NCBI RefSeq assembly: GCF_028877475.1
Contig: NZ_CP113527.1
Coordinates: forward strand, 1,791,501-1,855,500
From: Lysinibacillus irui
GTDB lineage: Bacteria > Bacillota > Bacilli > Bacillales_A > Planococcaceae
Direction of reading: 5' to 3'
Length of the DNA stretch: 64,000 bases
The notes beneath the pieces are model-generated. The model did not search any database, was not told the DNA's origin, and saw only the letters and a program-made list of their open reading frames with translations. The position numbers were made by a program, and so were the translations under genes. Position 1 is the stretch's first letter; each line of letters opens with the position of its first letter. Shown one piece after another: positions 62,237 through 64,000 of this stretch.

Positions 62237-62256
62237 TCGAGAAAGAAGGCAAGACG

Positions 62257-63033
62257 ATGAAAACTGTTTGGCATAGCCTACAATTGGCATTTCAATTTTT
62301 TACGGTTTTGCCAGTACATAAAGAGCTACCGTTAACTAGGCCAACGATTACAGGGATGTTTGCCTGTTTACCTTGGATAGGAGCGTTAATGGGAACAACT
62401 GTGGCAGCAGTACTCTACGGTCTCACACAGTGGACAGCGAGCAGTGAGGTCATGCTAGCTTTTATAATCATAGCGCTTTTTGCCTTATGGACTGGTGGTT
62501 TGCATTTAGATGGCTTTATTGATATGGGTGATGCTTATTTTTCCTACCGAGATCGGGACAAGCGATTAGAAATTTTAGACGACCCACGTGTTGGCGCTTT
62601 CGGTGTATTGTCTGTGCTGTTTTTACTAATGGGGAAATTTGTTGTCCTCCATGAGCTTTTCGTCCAACACAAATTCGCCTTATGGATGGTGCTGTTTGTA
62701 CCTTTTCTCACTAGAGTTGGGATGAGCTTTTATTTTCTGTCCCTGGACTGTTCGAAAGAAAAAGGTCTCGCGTATTTTTTTAAATCCCATATTCACGCAA
62801 GTCTCTTAAAAGTGTTCATGCTGTTATCACTGGGCATAGCTCTGGCGGTTGTTGTCATTTTTACTCAATTCTCTCTGCTGCCCATTGTATTAGTTATTAT
62901 TTTAGCATTCGCACTGTTGATTTTTAGACAATTTACGCTACGTAATTTTGGTGGTGTATCAGGGGATTTACTTGGTGCATCTATTGAAGGGATGGAGGTT
63001 GTGCTATGGGTGACATTGTTACTGTGCGCTTGA
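62257..63033 (+). CDS. cobS: Adenosylcobinamide-GDP ribazoletransferase CobS
   Basis: 258 residues, about six membrane helices. Family motifs: LQLAFQFFTVLPV near the start, GGLHLDGFIDMGDAYFS (acidic metal motif) and DDPRVGAFGVLS. Joins alpha-ribazole to GDP-cobinamide at the membrane. Start ATG 62257 follows AGAAGG. A start at 62227 would overlap cobU and lacks a site. Overlaps the next gene by 28 bases. Confidence 0.95.
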   Translation: MKTVWHSLQLAFQFFTVLPVHKELPLTRPTITGMFACLPWIGALMGTTVAAVLYGLTQWTASSEVMLAFIIIALFALWTGGLHLDGFIDMGDAYFSYRDRDKRLEILDDPRVGAFGVLSVLFLLMGKFVVLHELFVQHKFALWMVLFVPFLTRVGMSFYFLSLDCSKEKGLAYFFKSHIHASLLKVFMLLSLGIALAVVVIFTQFSLLPIVLVIILAFALLIFRQFTLRNFGGVSGDLLGASIEGMEVVLWVTLLLCA

Positions 63034-63602
63034 TGCGGCATGCGCCAACAAAGGAGAATCTAGAAAAACGCTATCTTGGTTGGACAGATGCCCCATTAGC
63101 TAATCCAACCACGCTTTCTATGGTGGATGATGCTGTAACAAACGTATATGGGAGTGATTTACGGCGCTGTCGAGAAACCGCTGCTCATTATTTTCCGAAC
63201 GCAAGCTATCATGCAGATGCTCGCTTTCGTGAGACGAACTTTGGTGCATTTGAAGGGAAAACATATGATGAATTAAAATCGAATGCTCACTATCGTGCAT
63301 GGCTAGATGATCCGATTAAGACGCCACCACCACAAGGAGAGGCTTTTCATGACTTTGTGGCACGTGCTGTGGAAGGCTTTAGCCATTTACCGGAGGATGA
63401 GGATCAGTATGCTTTAGTGGTGCATGGCGGGGTCATTCGTGCCTTACTCGTGGCCTATGCCCCAACAGAACAGCCTTTTTGGTCGTATGATGTACCACAT
63501 GACAAACAATTTATTTTAACGTTTACAAGAAAGGCTTGGGAGGAGGGAGCAAGATGCACGTCTTTATTGGAGGAGCCTATAACGGTAAAACCGACTATGT
63601 GA
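63006..63602 (+). CDS. Second histidine phosphatase of the corrinoid operon
   Basis: 198 residues. It begins TVRLMRHAPTKENLEKRYLGWTDAPLA, with the catalytic His in RHA rather than RHG, GSDLRRCRETA and the second His in LVVHGGVIRALL. More diverged than the upstream CobC. Probably also a nucleotide-loop phosphatase; the division of labour is unknown. Overlaps cobS and the next gene. Confidence 0.88.
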   Translation: MGDIVTVRLMRHAPTKENLEKRYLGWTDAPLANPTTLSMVDDAVTNVYGSDLRRCRETAAHYFPNASYHADARFRETNFGAFEGKTYDELKSNAHYRAWLDDPIKTPPPQGEAFHDFVARAVEGFSHLPEDEDQYALVVHGGVIRALLVAYAPTEQPFWSYDVPHDKQFILTFTRKAWEEGARCTSLLEEPITVKPTM

Positions 63603-63946
63603 TGGGCTTGTATAAAGAGCGACAGGTCGCCCTTGTCGATGGCAATCTACCAGAGATCGCACCAGCCTGTGAAGTGCTAGTGATTAGAAATTTAGAAAAC
63701 TGGTTGATGACTCAAAATCTAGAGGACGATGACCAAGTGGTTCAAGCGGTACTTGCAACCTTCAGGAGGCTTGAACAGCACTGTATGCTAGCGCTCATTG
63801 TTAACGATATGGGGCGCGGTGTTGTGCCAATAGACAAACAAGCGCGACTCTTACGCGATACATGTGGTCGTTTATATCAGGCTTTATTCATTGAAGCCGA
63901 GCAAGTTGTACGTATTTGGTACGGACTTGCCGAACAGCTGAAGTAA
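63554..63946 (+). CDS. Short CobU-like protein
   Basis: 130 residues against about 180 for CobU. The N-terminal GGAYNGKTDYV is a P-loop variant, and the C-terminal VNDMGRGVVPIDKQARLLRDTCGRLYQALF matches the CobU end. The middle part with the guanylylated histidine is missing. Either a degenerate paralogue or a partner of the upstream CobU. GGAGGGAG precedes ATG 63554. Confidence 0.82.
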   Translation: MHVFIGGAYNGKTDYVMGLYKERQVALVDGNLPEIAPACEVLVIRNLENWLMTQNLEDDDQVVQAVLATFRRLEQHCMLALIVNDMGRGVVPIDKQARLLRDTCGRLYQALFIEAEQVVRIWYGLAEQLK

Positions 63947-63977
63947 GGTAGACATACTACAGAAAAGAGGAAATGGA

Positions 63978-64000
63978 ATGGATCGACAAAGATTAAGGAA
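63978..64000 (+). CDS. Start of a further gene, cut by the window end
   Basis: ATG 63978 after AGAGGAA opens MDRQRLR, cut off at the window end. Position suggests another corrinoid gene such as an adenosyltransferase, but the visible codons cannot show it. Confidence 0.4.

Noticed and set aside
1..64000. Insertion sequences, prophage, tRNA or rRNA genes
   Set aside because: No transposase, integrase, structural phage protein, cloverleaf or rRNA sequence was recognised on either strand.

Overview
The window looks like chromosomal DNA of a low-GC, spore-forming Bacillales bacterium, most probably Lysinibacillus or a close relative. The grounds are strong AGGAGG-type ribosome binding sites, frequent TTG/GTG starts, a GerC-type germination protein, a YkuS homologue and gene content typical of that group. 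No rRNA, tRNA, phage module, transposase or CRISPR array was seen. Genus-level naming is inference.

Layout. 0-4.5 kb: biotin transporter bioY behind a BirA-type operator, an amidohydrolase, and a membrane-anchored glycerophosphodiester phosphodiesterase. 5.3-11.5 kb: secreted and small accessory proteins, a frameshifted acetyltransferase, a drug/metabolite exporter, two decayed genes, a lipoprotein and a DUF1259 protein. 11.8-13.7 kb: fumC, preceded by a Fur-box promoter and a short C-rich transcript with its own terminator, a candidate iron-responsive small RNA. 14.6-25 kb: an ATPase/Eis-type acetyltransferase pair, a MocR regulator facing a GNAT gene, a methyltransferase, a CPBP protease cluster, and a WYL regulator with its DJ-1/PfpI neighbour. 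25-42 kb: a TauE-type exporter, a Cas4/AddB-like nuclease, an Ltp-domain protein, several small genes, an MFS exporter with an apparent translational attenuator, an orphan gerC, an amidinohydrolase, and a string of GNAT, NUDIX, MazG and LOG housekeeping enzymes. 42.8-55.4 kb: a GH3 hexosaminidase, a two-component system followed by a secreted protein, a broken serine hydrolase, topB, a broken nucleotidyltransferase, and a TetR/SDR divergent pair. 56.4-64 kb: an aspartokinase, then a nine-gene corrinoid salvage and nucleotide-loop operon (cbiZ, cbiB, cobD, cobC, cobU, cobS, a second cobC-like gene, a second cobU-like gene, and the start of one more).

The most striking structural feature is six intergenic tandem arrays (A-F, about 0.5-0.8 kb each, about 3.8 kb in total). 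All are built on a 21-bp unit or a 42/84-bp multiple of it, but from at least three different sequence families. Twenty-one bases is two helical turns and seven codons, so the arrays produce long spurious reading frames that should not be annotated as proteins. They sit just downstream of gene ends, mostly between convergent or tandem genes.

Six loci carry frameshifts or nonsense codons. Several look like a single extra base in or near a short homopolymer, so either gene decay or uncorrected sequencing errors must be considered.
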